Source: Anaerotignum sp. MSJ-24
GTDB lineage: Bacteria > Bacillota > Clostridia > Lachnospirales > Anaerotignaceae
Assembly: GCF_018918145.1 (NCBI RefSeq)
Contig: NZ_JAHLPX010000007.1
Span: 62,001-126,000 of the forward strand
Direction: 5' to 3'
DNA length: 64,000 nt
Shown: positions 43,805 through 53,309 of the stretch, piece after piece
Position numbering within the stretch: position 1 is the stretch's first letter
How the letters are laid out: every line of letters begins with the position of its first letter
The notes under the pieces: generated by a model
Database searches by the model: none
Told to the model about the DNA's origin: nothing
The model's input: only the letters and a program-made list of their open reading frames with translations
Translations under genes and position numbers: made by a program

Positions 43805-44170
43805 TTAAAGCTTTCTTCCGCAATGTGGGCAGTAATCAAAATTGCTGTCAACGGTACTTCCGCAGTTAGGGCATTTTCTTATATAATTTCCGTTGCTGTA
43901 TGGTGTTAAATCATCGGAGGTTATTACCACATCTTCTCCTCTCGCAACTGCTTTTCCTTTTTCTTCATTTAATGTATAAACCGAACCACAGCACTGCATT
44001 TCAACGTAGTATTGCTTATTCCATTTAAAAACCGGAATAAAAAATAAGCTCAAGCACATATAAGTCATATATACAACAGCTTTTCCGGCGTTTCCGCAGT
44101 TAGGACATATTATTTGGACAAGCTGTTCAAATTTTTTTGTTCCAGGAGTAATACCCATCATAAAGAACAT
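43805..44170 (-). CDS. Zinc-ribbon protein
   Basis: A 121-residue protein with two Cys pairs near the N-terminus (ICPNCGNAG near 21), a short hydrophobic segment (VVYMTYMCLSLFFIPVFKW near 32-50), and a C-terminal zinc ribbon (KCPNCGSTVDSNFDYCPHCGRKL near 99-121). The C-terminal ribbon matches the common double CxxC 'zinc-ribbon domain' at the ends of clostridial membrane proteins. Function unknown. AGGTGATTTC precedes the start. Confidence 0.8.
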   Translation of the reverse strand: MFFMMGITPGTKKFEQLVQIICPNCGNAGKAVVYMTYMCLSLFFIPVFKWNKQYYVEMQCCGSVYTLNEEKGKAVARGEDVVITSDDLTPYSNGNYIRKCPNCGSTVDSNFDYCPHCGRKL

Positions 44171-44313
44171 GAAATCACCTCAGTATTATTTTATTACTAT
44201 ATTCAGTTCAGTACAAGTAAAAACCATGAATAAAAATATAATAAATATGAGATATTAAATGTAAATTTTATATTTTGTGAAGAAAAAGATAATTTCAAAT
44301 ATATAAAATAGTA

Positions 44314-44342
44314 TTTAATATGTACAGGTTTTGTGATATAAT
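44314..44342 (+). promoter_or_regulatory. Possible promoter of gapA
   Basis: Perfect TATAAT at 44337-44342 with TTTAAT 17 bases upstream as a weak -35. Confidence 0.4.
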
Positions 44343-44395
44343 TTCTATGTTCGAGAAATTAATTTTTAATAAGTAAGATTAATTAGGAGGAATAA

Positions 44396-45406
<1,011 letters not shown>

Positions 45407-46091
45407 AAAATCAGCAAAATGACTATTTGCCGCCTTCGGTTATTACCGAGGGCGGTTTTTGCATACATACATAATCTGTGTCATATGTTTATACGGTCAA
45501 GATATGTTGTCCGATGTACAATGATTTGAAAAAAATGCAAAATTCCTTAAGTAATAACATGTGTTGATAAAACCTAATGAACTAAAATATGTTAAAAATC
45601 ACATACTTATTTTAGACAAACAGTATTGTTATATGAGGATTATTTTATTGAAAATCAATTTTTGAAAAGGATTTAGTTAAAAAAATTACAACAAAAATCG
45701 GTTTTTGAACGGAGCAGAGCACAAAAATATGAACATCAAGCATAATACATTTATCTTAAATCATCTGAAAATAAGCAATTTTTAACATATAATATTTTTT
45801 ACTTATGCATTTGTATATTTATAAGGGCAAAATTTGGTGAAATAGCCGATTGAAAAAATATTAACGATAAGGTAATATCAATACATCATTGGGTAATGTC
45901 ATAGGACATAGGACATGGAAATCCTTATGATTATGGTAATTCAATTTTTAGCTGAATTAATGATGGCCATCAATATGAAAGCTGACCAATGCAGATTTAT
46001 CGGAATTATACTATACATATTTAAATTGATAAATCCTAAGCATTAGGAGTTACTTGTACTTTTACAATTTTAAAATGGGGTGTGAATTTAT
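45407..46091. other. 685-base AT-rich gap with no clear gene
   Basis: After the gapA terminator (45430-45460) the region is very AT-rich. The best small frame is 18 codons at 45729-45785 (MNIKHNTFIL...), behind a poor CGGAG; I do not call it. Two small palindromes lie near the permease (AATTCA/TGAATT near 45940; TGATGGCCATCA at about 45961). No riboswitch class was recognised. It probably holds the regulatory region of the YkvI-type permease gene. Confidence 0.6.
45430..45460 (+). terminator. Terminator of gapA
   Basis: 11-bp stem CCGCCTTCGGT/ACCGAGGGCGG (one G-U type mismatch) with a TTTTT run. Confidence 0.9.
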
Positions 46092-47243
46092 ATGTCAGGT
46101 GTAGATACTAAAAAGGCATCATTTGCAACATTATTCTCAGTAGCATCTGTATGGTTTGGATCACATGCCGGCGGCGGTTTCGCAACTGGTAACCAGGCTA
46201 CACAGTACTATGTACAGTATGGTTGGTTTGCTCCTATCTTTGCTGTTATTTCAATGGCAATCCTTGCTCTCGTTGCAAGAGAAGCAATCACAATGTGTAA
46301 CAACCATGGTTTCAACAACTACAAAGAGCTCTTCGAAGAAATGTGGGCTCCTTATTCAAAGCTTGAAATTCTCTTTGAGATTTATTTCATGATCATCGTT
46401 ATCTGTGCCGTTTCAGCCGCTATCGCAGGTTGTGCTTCACTTCTTGTTGACTACGGTATTCCTTACGGCGTAGGTGTTACAATTATCGGTATCTTGGTAC
46501 TTATCCTTGTTATGTTCGGTGCAGGCCTTGTTGCTAAAGCATCAGCAGCAATGTCAGCTGTAATCCTTATCTGCGTATTCATTATCTTTATCTTAGGTAT
46601 CGCAGGCAGAACAGAACAGCTTGGACAGGTTTACAGCGCTATGGAATCTAACCACGTTGGTACAGCTATCTGGAAAGTATTTGTATATGCTGGTTTCCAG
46701 TCAGTTATGATCCCTGCACTCGTTGGTGCTGGTACAGTTCTTAAGACAAGAAAGAATGCTTCAAGAGCTTGCTTCCTTGGCTTCCTTATGAACGGTCTTG
46801 CTCTTGGTATCAGCTGCGTAATGCTTATCGGTTGGTACAACACAGGTGCAGACAGCTACCTTGCAACAGAAAACTTAACACTTCCTACTATCTATATTTG
46901 CAGACAGTTAGGTGTTAGTGTTCTTGAAATCGTTTACGCAATAGCTCTTTTCCTCTGCTTCTTATCAACATGTGTAACATCAGTTTACGGTCTTATTCCT
47001 CGTTTCCAGGGAACAAAGGCATTTAAGAGCATGAATCCTAAAGTTAGCTCATTCGTAATCGCTTTAATCGCTATCGTAATTTCAATGGCATTCTCAATGG
47101 TTGGTCTTACAAACGTTATCAAATACGGTTACAACTATTGTGGTATCCTTGGTGTATTCATCATCGTTTTACCTATGCTTATAATCGGCTTCAAGAAGAA
47201 CAAAAAGTTCCTTAGCGAGCATCCCGAATATGTTGGCGAATAA
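46092..47243 (+). CDS. YkvI-family membrane transporter
   Basis: A 383-residue polytopic membrane protein (ten or more helices) of the YkvI/APC-like family with an N-terminal LeuT-type motif (VWFGSHAGGGFATGNQATQYY near 20-40) that places a broken helix at the expected substrate site. It lies directly before the 2-hydroxyacyl-CoA dehydratase operon, with its own terminator, so import of the fermented amino or hydroxy acid is likely, but the substrate is unknown. Codons are strongly biased like those of gapA and lcdCAB, suggesting high expression. GGGGTGTG precedes the start. Confidence 0.82.
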   Translation: MSGVDTKKASFATLFSVASVWFGSHAGGGFATGNQATQYYVQYGWFAPIFAVISMAILALVAREAITMCNNHGFNNYKELFEEMWAPYSKLEILFEIYFMIIVICAVSAAIAGCASLLVDYGIPYGVGVTIIGILVLILVMFGAGLVAKASAAMSAVILICVFIIFILGIAGRTEQLGQVYSAMESNHVGTAIWKVFVYAGFQSVMIPALVGAGTVLKTRKNASRACFLGFLMNGLALGISCVMLIGWYNTGADSYLATENLTLPTIYICRQLGVSVLEIVYAIALFLCFLSTCVTSVYGLIPRFQGTKAFKSMNPKVSSFVIALIAIVISMAFSMVGLTNVIKYGYNYCGILGVFIIVLPMLIIGFKKNKKFLSEHPEYVGE

Positions 47244-47255
47244 TTAAAAAAATGA

Positions 47256-47286
47256 AGAGAACCGCTTATGCGGTTCTCTTTTTGTA
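47256..47286 (+). terminator. Terminator of the YkvI-type gene
   Basis: Perfect 11-bp stem AAGAGAACCGC/GCGGTTCTCTT, TTAT loop and T run. Confidence 0.9.
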
Positions 47287-47506
47287 TATGAAAAATGTAT
47301 TGCTAATTTTGTCTAAAATAAAGCAAAGTTTTAAATTTACATTAATTTGAAATTAAATAATTTAGTATTTAATTTAGTCAATTTTTCCTTTATGCAATAT
47401 GTAAAATTTAATGTGAATGTGTTATTGTACATAATATCTAAGACATAAGGGGTGCTTTTAGGTTATTTTCTATATGATAAATTACCAACATTTACGCTTT
47501 TATTGA

Positions 47507-47535
47507 TTGACAATTATTAATCAAATGAGTACAAT
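47507..47535 (+). promoter_or_regulatory. Promoter of the lcdCAB operon
   Basis: TTGACA, 17 bases, TACAAT. The predicted start near 47542 leaves a leader of about 190 bases. The 47287-47506 stretch before it is AT-rich and holds nothing recognisable. Confidence 0.75.
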
Positions 47536-47541
47536 AGATTA

Positions 47542-47718
47542 TAGGGTTTGGGAAATAATGTCCGTAGTGATATTATGTCTTACCCGGTGAAATATATCGC
47601 TTTAGGCAACATACAGACTGTATTTTGCGAGGAACTTACGGTCTGTAAGGATACATTTGCGGGAAACCGATGAATGTCCCCTGATGGTTACCGATTGCTT
47701 GGCGGTTAATTACTGGAG
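47542..47718 (+). ncRNA. Structured leader RNA of lcdCAB, class unknown
   Basis: The leader has several strong local stems: GGGT/ACCC closing AATAAT/ATTAT (47544-47585), ACAGACTGTA (47613)/TACGGTCTGT (47637), GGA-ACATT (47649)/AATGTCC (47673) enclosing CGG-GAAA-CCG with a GNRA tetraloop (47660-47669). G+C is higher than in the surrounding spacers. No clear terminator stem precedes the GGAGGAGG. I could not place it in a known riboswitch class. Confidence 0.5.
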
Positions 47719-47731
47719 GAGGTTTTTATTT

Positions 47732-48520
47732 ATGTACACAATGGGTGTTGACGTCGGTTCTGCATCATCTAAGGTTGTAATTCTTGAAGACGGCAATCGT
47801 GTCGTAACTTCAAAGGTTGTTCAGCTTGGTACTGGTTCAACTGGTCCTCAGAAGGTTCTTGAAGAAGCACTTGCTGAGAGCGGACTTAAAATGGAAGATA
47901 TGGCAAAGGTAGTAGCAACAGGTTATGGTCGTTTCTCTTTTGAACAGGCCGATAGACAGGTTAGTGAAATCAGTTGCCATGCTAAAGGTGTTTATCATCT
48001 TATACCTACAGCAAGAACAATCATTGATATTGGCGGACAGGATGCAAAAGCTATTAAACTTGATGAAAAAGGTGGCGTAAGCCAGTTCTTTATGAACGAT
48101 AAATGTGCTGCTGGTACAGGTCGTTTCATCGATGTTATGGCAAGAGTTCTTGAAGTAACAATTACAGAAATGCAGGATTACGATGCAAAAGCAACAGAAG
48201 CCGCACCTATAAGCAGTACTTGTACAGTATTCGCCGAGTCAGAGGTTATTTCTCAGTTATCTCAGGGTACTTCAAAGGAAAACATCATCGCAGGTGTTCA
48301 TCAGTCAGTAGCCGTTAAAGCTTGCGGCCTTGCTTTCAGAGGCGGCATAACTCCTGACGTTGTAATGAGCGGTGGTGTTGCACAGAACGCCGGTGTTGTT
48401 CGTGCTATCAGCAGAGAATTAAAACAGCCGGTAATCGTAGCTCCCAATTCACAGGTAGCAGGCGCACTCGGTGCAGCCTTATACGCATATGAGGATGCGT
48501 TAAAAGCTATGAAAAAATAA
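47732..48520 (+). CDS. lcdC: 2-hydroxyacyl-CoA dehydratase activator (archerase)
   Basis: ATP-dependent one-electron donor that activates the dehydratase at 48.5-51 kb; it belongs to the HgdC/HadI/LcdC group of ASKHA ATPases and holds one 4Fe-4S cluster between two subunits. The start at 47732 follows GGAGGAGG; the longer frame lies in the leader. The 262 residues contain the phosphate loop GVDVGSASSK (5-14), TGYGR near 70, DIGGQDAKAI near 101, and the two cluster cysteines in NDKCAAGTGR (near 125) and SSTCTVFAESEV (near 164). I use the lcd name because the two following genes resemble LcdA and LcdB. Confidence 0.92.
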   Translation: MYTMGVDVGSASSKVVILEDGNRVVTSKVVQLGTGSTGPQKVLEEALAESGLKMEDMAKVVATGYGRFSFEQADRQVSEISCHAKGVYHLIPTARTIIDIGGQDAKAIKLDEKGGVSQFFMNDKCAAGTGRFIDVMARVLEVTITEMQDYDAKATEAAPISSTCTVFAESEVISQLSQGTSKENIIAGVHQSVAVKACGLAFRGGITPDVVMSGGVAQNAGVVRAISRELKQPVIVAPNSQVAGALGAALYAYEDALKAMKK

Positions 48521-48547
48521 TCAGACTAAAAGAAAGAGGGATTAAAC

Positions 48548-49822
48548 ATGAGCGAAGCAGTAGATTTCAGTACAATGACTTCAAAACAGTTGTTAGGTTA
48601 TTTCCAGGAAAAAGCTTATTCTGATTCTTATAATGCACATGAAAACGGACAGCTTATCTGCTGGTCATCTTCAATTGCACCTTCAGAATTTTGTGAGGTT
48701 ATGGATATAGTTATGCTTTATCCTGAAAACCATGCAGCAGCTATCAGTGCTAAGAAATATGCTGAAACAATCATTAACATATCAGAAAGCAAAGGATACG
48801 ATGTTGACCTTTGTGCATATTCAAGAGTAAATCTTGGTTACATGGAACTTCTTAAGGAAGAAGCTATCACAGGCGTTACACCTGAAGCTCTTGCTAACTG
48901 TCCGGCACCTAGAATGCCCCTTCCTGACCTTGTAATCACATGTAACAATATCTGTAACACACTTCTTAAATGGTATGAGAACCTTGCAGTTTCTCTTAAC
49001 ATTCCTTACATCATCATCGACGTTCCTTACAACCACACAATGCCTGTATCACAGCATGCTAAGGAATACATCGTTGATCAGTTCAAGTACTGCATCAAAC
49101 AGCTTGAGGACGTTTGCGGTAAACCTTTCGACTATGACAAGTTCGTTAAGGTTCAGGAGCAGACACAGCGTTCAGTAGCTGCTTGGGACAGAGCTATGGG
49201 AATGTGTGCTCATACACCTTCACCTATGAACGGTTTCGATATGTTCAACTACATGGGACTTATCGTTTGTGCAAGATCAAAACATGATACAGAAGTTACA
49301 TTCAACAGACTTTACGAAGAACTTTCAGAGCATGTAAAGAACGGTACATCAACATTCAAGGGTGTTGAAAAATTCCGTACAGCTTGGGAAGGTATCGCTG
49401 TATGGCCTTACCTTGGAGCTACATCAAAGCCTCTTAAAGCTCTCAACTGTAACGTTGTTGGTTCTACATATCCCGGTGCTTGGTCAATCCATTATGAAGT
49501 TGGTGACCTTGAAGCTATGGCTGCTGGTTACTCAAAGATGTACAGCAACACATGTCTTGAAAACAAAGTTGATGTTATCAGCACAGTTCTTGAGACAACA
49601 CATTGTACAGGTATCACATACCACCTTAACAGAAGCTGTAAGCTTATGGACTTCCTTAATGTAGAAACAGCTGAACTCGTTAAAGAGAGAACAGGCGTAC
49701 CTTATGTAAGTTTCGATGGTGACCAGGCTGACCCTCGTGCATTCTCACCTGCACAGTATGAGACACGTGTTCAGGCACTTGCAGAAATCATGGAACAGAA
49801 CGCACAGGAATCAGCTAACTAA
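48548..49822 (+). CDS. lcdA: Lactoyl-CoA/2-hydroxyacyl-CoA dehydratase, alpha subunit
   Basis: One subunit of the oxygen-sensitive iron-sulfur dehydratase that removes water from (R)-2-hydroxyacyl-CoA by a ketyl radical mechanism. The 424 residues include LPDLVITCNNICNTLLKWYE near 128-147, IDVPYNHTMPV near 158 and CKLMDFLNVETAEL near 364, and closely resemble the C. propionicum lactoyl-CoA dehydratase subunit as I remember it. Substrate could also be phenyllactoyl-, 2-hydroxyglutaryl- or 2-hydroxyisocaproyl-CoA. It starts 27 bases after lcdC behind AGAGGG and is followed by lcdB after 14 bases. Confidence 0.9.
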   Translation: MSEAVDFSTMTSKQLLGYFQEKAYSDSYNAHENGQLICWSSSIAPSEFCEVMDIVMLYPENHAAAISAKKYAETIINISESKGYDVDLCAYSRVNLGYMELLKEEAITGVTPEALANCPAPRMPLPDLVITCNNICNTLLKWYENLAVSLNIPYIIIDVPYNHTMPVSQHAKEYIVDQFKYCIKQLEDVCGKPFDYDKFVKVQEQTQRSVAAWDRAMGMCAHTPSPMNGFDMFNYMGLIVCARSKHDTEVTFNRLYEELSEHVKNGTSTFKGVEKFRTAWEGIAVWPYLGATSKPLKALNCNVVGSTYPGAWSIHYEVGDLEAMAAGYSKMYSNTCLENKVDVISTVLETTHCTGITYHLNRSCKLMDFLNVETAELVKERTGVPYVSFDGDQADPRAFSPAQYETRVQALAEIMEQNAQESAN

Positions 49823-49835
49823 GGAGGGGTTTATA

Positions 49836-50960
49836 ATGAGTAAAGTTGATACAATAATCAGTGAATTACAGGCAATCGCAAGCAATCCCAAAAAAGCAAT
49901 GGATGATTATAAAGCAGAAACAGGTAAGGGTGCTGTAGGTATGGTTCCCGTTTACACACCTGATGAAATCGTTTACGCAGCTGGCCGTTTACCTATCGGC
50001 TGCTGGGGTGCTCAGGTAGAAGTTTCTAAAGCTCGTGCTTATCTTCCTGCATTCGCTTGCTCAATCATGCAGTCAATAATGGAACTTGAGTGCAATGGTA
50101 CATATGATGATCTTGAAGCTGTTATCTTCTCAGCTCCTTGTGATACTCTTAAATGTATGGGACAGAAATGGAAAGGCAAATGCCCTTCAATCCAGTTCGT
50201 ACATCCTCAGAACGTAGTTGTTGAAGGATCAACAAAATTCCTTGCAACAGAATATCAGATCGTTAGAGAAAAACTCGAAGGTATCTTCGGTGAAAAAATT
50301 ACAGACGAAGCTATCGACAAAGCTATCGCTGTTTACAATGAGCATCGTGCAACTATGAGAGAGTTCTGCGAAGTAGCAGCTCAGTATCCTCAGGTTATCG
50401 ATCCCATCAAACGTCATGCTGTAATCAAAGCTGGTTTCTTCATGGACAAAGCTAAACACACAGCAGCTGTTAAAGAGATTATCGCTGAATTAAAGGCTAT
50501 GCCCGTTCAGCCTTGGGATGGCAAGAAAGTTATCCTTACAGGTATCTTAGCAGAGCCCAACGAACTCCTTCAGGTTCTTGTTGACAACAAACTTGCAGTT
50601 GTTGCTGATGACCTTGCACAGGAAAGCAGACAGTTCAGAGCAGACGTTCCTACAGAGGGCGGCGATGTTATGACAAGACTTGCTATGCAGTGGACAAAGA
50701 ATATGTACGGATGTTCACTTCTTACAGACCGTGCAAAAGGCAGAACACAGATGCTTGTTGACATGGTTAAGAACACAGGTGCAGACGCAGTTATCGCTTG
50801 CATGATGAAGTTCTGTGATCCCGAAGAATTCGACTATCCTATCTACTTCAAGAAGTTCAATGAAGAAGGCATTAAGAGCCTTAAGATTGAAATTGAGCAG
50901 CAGGCTAACTCATTCGAGCAGGCAGCTACACGTGTTCAGGCTCTTGTTGAAACACTCTAA
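49836..50960 (+). CDS. lcdB: Lactoyl-CoA/2-hydroxyacyl-CoA dehydratase, beta subunit
   Basis: Second subunit of the dehydratase. The true start is the ATG at 49836 (MSKVDTIISELQ) with AAGGAGGGG upstream; an open frame reaching back into lcdA is not coding. The 374 residues include NPKKAMDDYKAETGKG near 17-32, PIGCWGAQVEVSKARAYLP near 55-73, SAPCDTLKCMGQKWKG near 99-114 (cluster cysteines) and CMMKFCDPEEFDYP near 324-337, and match LcdB-type proteins. No acryloyl-CoA reductase, Etf or CoA-transferase gene follows here; a terminator comes next. Confidence 0.92.
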   Translation: MSKVDTIISELQAIASNPKKAMDDYKAETGKGAVGMVPVYTPDEIVYAAGRLPIGCWGAQVEVSKARAYLPAFACSIMQSIMELECNGTYDDLEAVIFSAPCDTLKCMGQKWKGKCPSIQFVHPQNVVVEGSTKFLATEYQIVREKLEGIFGEKITDEAIDKAIAVYNEHRATMREFCEVAAQYPQVIDPIKRHAVIKAGFFMDKAKHTAAVKEIIAELKAMPVQPWDGKKVILTGILAEPNELLQVLVDNKLAVVADDLAQESRQFRADVPTEGGDVMTRLAMQWTKNMYGCSLLTDRAKGRTQMLVDMVKNTGADAVIACMMKFCDPEEFDYPIYFKKFNEEGIKSLKIEIEQQANSFEQAATRVQALVETL

Positions 50961-50981
50961 TTTTAGTTTGAACGATTATAC

Positions 50982-51013
50982 AAATCCCGGTGCTTGCACC
51001 GGGATTTTTTTGA
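50982..51013 (+). terminator. Terminator of lcdCAB
   Basis: Perfect 12-bp stem AAATCCCGGTGC/GCACCGGGATTT with TT loop and a T run. Confidence 0.92.
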
Positions 51014-51081
51014 TTCTTTGGCTTGATTAATGTATACAGGAATATTATAATTAAGACAAAAAATGTATACAGGGGGACAAT

Positions 51082-51957
51082 ATGAAAAAGGTACTTGTAA
51101 TAGGCTCAACGGTGGTAGATATAATAATAAGACTTAATGTACTTCCTACGACCGGAGTTGATATAAATTTAAGATGGCAGAAGATGTCGCTCGGTGGCTG
51201 TGCATTCAATGTTTCTCAGGCGATTGCATATTTCGATGTTCCTTATGTACTTTTTTCACCAATAGGAACGGGAATATATGCAGATTATGTAGCTAAAGAG
51301 CTTGCAAAAATAAATGTTCCGAGAGCAGAGCTTAATCCGGAAGAGCCTAACGGTTGTTGCTATTGCCTTGTTGAAGATGATGGAGAACGCTCTTTTATAT
51401 GTGAGCATGGCGCTGAATACAGATATAAAAAAGAATGGTTTGATGAGCTTAATCCTGATGATTTTGATTGTGCATATATATGCGGCCTTGAAATGGAAGA
51501 AGAAACCGGTGATGTTGTAATCGACTTTTTAAGAAAAACCGGTATACCTGTTTATTTTGCTCCGGGACCGAGAATTAATGAAATTGACCGCCATAAAATG
51601 AATAGAATTTTCGCACTTAATCCTATACTTCATGTAAATAAAACGGAGGCTTTGTCTTTTACAGGAACTAATACACTTCGTGAGGCTGGCGAAGAACTTA
51701 TGAAGCTTACAAACAACACAGTTGTGATAACTGATGGAGAAAAGGGAAGCTGTTGCTTATCTTATAAAGATAGAATATGGTATGAGGTTCCGGGATTTAA
51801 GGCTGAAGTAGTTGATACGATAGGAGCCGGAGATTCTCATATAGGCACATTTATAGCACAAAGACAGCTTGGAAAGGATATAGCGGAGTCGTTGACGGAA
51901 GCAAATAGAATTGCGTCGCTTATTGTGCAGAGCGAAGGCGCAAGACTCAATAAATAA
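51082..51957 (+). CDS. PfkB family carbohydrate kinase
   Basis: Ribokinase-fold sugar or nucleoside kinase of 291 residues. N-terminal GSTVVDIIIRLNVLP and the glycine pair LGGCAFNVSQAIAYF near 37-51 form the substrate site; the C-terminal signature DTIGAGDSHIGTFIA near 245-259 carries the catalytic Asp (GAGD). Compared with the usual DTTGAGDAF the motif reads DSH, a small deviation. Substrate unknown. GGGGGAC precedes the start; the gene stands alone. Confidence 0.9.
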   Translation: MKKVLVIGSTVVDIIIRLNVLPTTGVDINLRWQKMSLGGCAFNVSQAIAYFDVPYVLFSPIGTGIYADYVAKELAKINVPRAELNPEEPNGCCYCLVEDDGERSFICEHGAEYRYKKEWFDELNPDDFDCAYICGLEMEEETGDVVIDFLRKTGIPVYFAPGPRINEIDRHKMNRIFALNPILHVNKTEALSFTGTNTLREAGEELMKLTNNTVVITDGEKGSCCLSYKDRIWYEVPGFKAEVVDTIGAGDSHIGTFIAQRQLGKDIAESLTEANRIASLIVQSEGARLNK

Positions 51958-51961
51958 TATA

Positions 51962-52000
51962 AATGGCTTGTGAAAAATGATTTTCACAAGCCATTATTTT
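51962..52000. terminator. Bidirectional terminator
   Basis: AATGGCTTGTGAAAA pairs with TTTTCACAAGCCATT, with A and T runs, between convergent genes. Confidence 0.88.
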
Positions 52001-52407
52001 TACTGCATATTTAATTTTTTCTGAACCTCAGCTATCTGCTCGTCGGTAAGCTCAAGCTGTTCCCATTTAACTGAAACCTTATCATCTGTATATCTCGGAA
52101 TTAAATGCAGATGGAAATGGTTTACTGTCTGTCCTGCAAGTTCACCGTTGTTCTGAACTATGTTGAGAGCCTCGATATTAAGCGTTTCCTTTATGTGCTT
52201 GGCAACCTTTACTGCAAGTTTGAAAAGTCTGCCGGCTGTTTCTTCGTCAATTTCAAATATGTTGGCATAATGCTTTTTGGGAAGAATAAGCGCATGTCCT
52301 ATGTTTCCGGGAAATCTGTCAAGTATTACCTTAAATTCGTCATTTTCATAAATTGTTGCTGAAGGAATTTCTCCGTTGATTATTTTGCAAAAAATACAGT
52401 TATCCAA
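52000..52407 (-). CDS. HIT family hydrolase (Hint-like)
   Basis: Small nucleotide hydrolase/transferase of the histidine triad family, acting on AMP-linked substrates. The N-terminal CIFCKIINGEIPS with its Cys pair and the triad VNHFHLHLIPR near 103-113 are diagnostic. I place the start at a TTG ending at 52407 (MDNCIFCKI, 135 residues) with GAGGGTG 6 bases upstream; a GTG five codons earlier is the alternative but lies on the ribosome binding site. Confidence 0.92.
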   Translation of the reverse strand: MDNCIFCKIINGEIPSATIYENDEFKVILDRFPGNIGHALILPKKHYANIFEIDEETAGRLFKLAVKVAKHIKETLNIEALNIVQNNGELAGQTVNHFHLHLIPRYTDDKVSVKWEQLELTDEQIAEVQKKLNMQ

Positions 52408-52608
52408 ATTTATCACCCTCACATTAGTTTTATAGAATAATTTTATTCTGACTCTATTATAACATATAAAGTCGGATTTGTTTTTAATATTTACATAAAT
52501 ATAATGTCTTTTTTAGTCGGAAAATGCGTACGTTAATTAAAATATGCATTTGAAAATAATGGTAAATATGTTAGAATATTTACAACAACTAAAAAGGAGA
52601 GAATATTT

Positions 52609-53259
52609 ATGACCGAAAATTTTGATAAAAATAAAGGCGAGGCTATGGCATTTTTTGCCCATGAAATAAAAAATCCGCTTGCTGTTATAAAAGCAAATGT
52701 ACAGCTTATTGAGCTTGATGATGACGGAAGAAACAAAAAGAGTTTTCAGGCAATATATTATGAAATAGAAAATATAAATTTGCTTATAAATGAAGCAATG
52801 AAAAAAGCCGAAAATACGATTATTGAAAAAACAAGCTTTAGTATTATTGATGTTGTCAGAAAGGTCTTTGATAAGTACTCAAGAATTTATGAACGGGAAT
52901 TTGTTATAGACAATGAATGTAAATATGCGGTTATAAGCGGAAAAGAAAATCTGATAGAAAGCGTATTTGAAAATATCGTTAAAAATGCTGTTGAGGCAAC
53001 GGAGGCAAATGACGAAATAAAAGCCGAAATACATAAAAGATATAATAAAATTGCGGTTACTATAAGCGATACGGGAAAAGGAATATCTGACGGCGATATA
53101 GAAAGAGCCGGAGAGCTGTTTTATTCCACTAAAAAAGGCGGCAGCGGAGTAGGTTTGTTTATGTGCAAAAGAATAATCGACCAGAACGGCGGCAGAATAA
53201 AAATAGGCAAAAATAAACCTAAGGGAACTAAGGTGACTGTTGAACTGAACATAAAATAA
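52609..53259 (+). CDS. Soluble orphan sensor histidine kinase
   Basis: A 216-residue kinase core only: H box FFAHEIKNPLAVIKAN near 15-30, N box SVFENIVKNAVEATEAN near 123-139, G1 ISDTGKGIS near 157, F box ELFYSTKKGG and G2 GSGVGLFMCKRII near 183-196. There is no membrane segment, PAS, GAF or HAMP domain and no response regulator gene nearby. In spore formers, orphan kinases often feed Spo0A; ResE/SpoIIAB-like alternatives do not fit because the H box is intact. AAGGAGAG precedes the ATG. Confidence 0.88.
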   Translation: MTENFDKNKGEAMAFFAHEIKNPLAVIKANVQLIELDDDGRNKKSFQAIYYEIENINLLINEAMKKAENTIIEKTSFSIIDVVRKVFDKYSRIYEREFVIDNECKYAVISGKENLIESVFENIVKNAVEATEANDEIKAEIHKRYNKIAVTISDTGKGISDGDIERAGELFYSTKKGGSGVGLFMCKRIIDQNGGRIKIGKNKPKGTKVTVELNIK

Positions 53260-53309
53260 TATAAGCGGAAATATACTTATCGGACAGAATATCTCCGCTT
53301 ATGAAAAAA

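Noticed and set aside
45729-45785. An 18-codon leader-peptide-like frame before the YkvI gene
   Set aside because: The ribosome binding site is poor, the peptide shows no codon run typical of attenuators and no terminator pairing follows.
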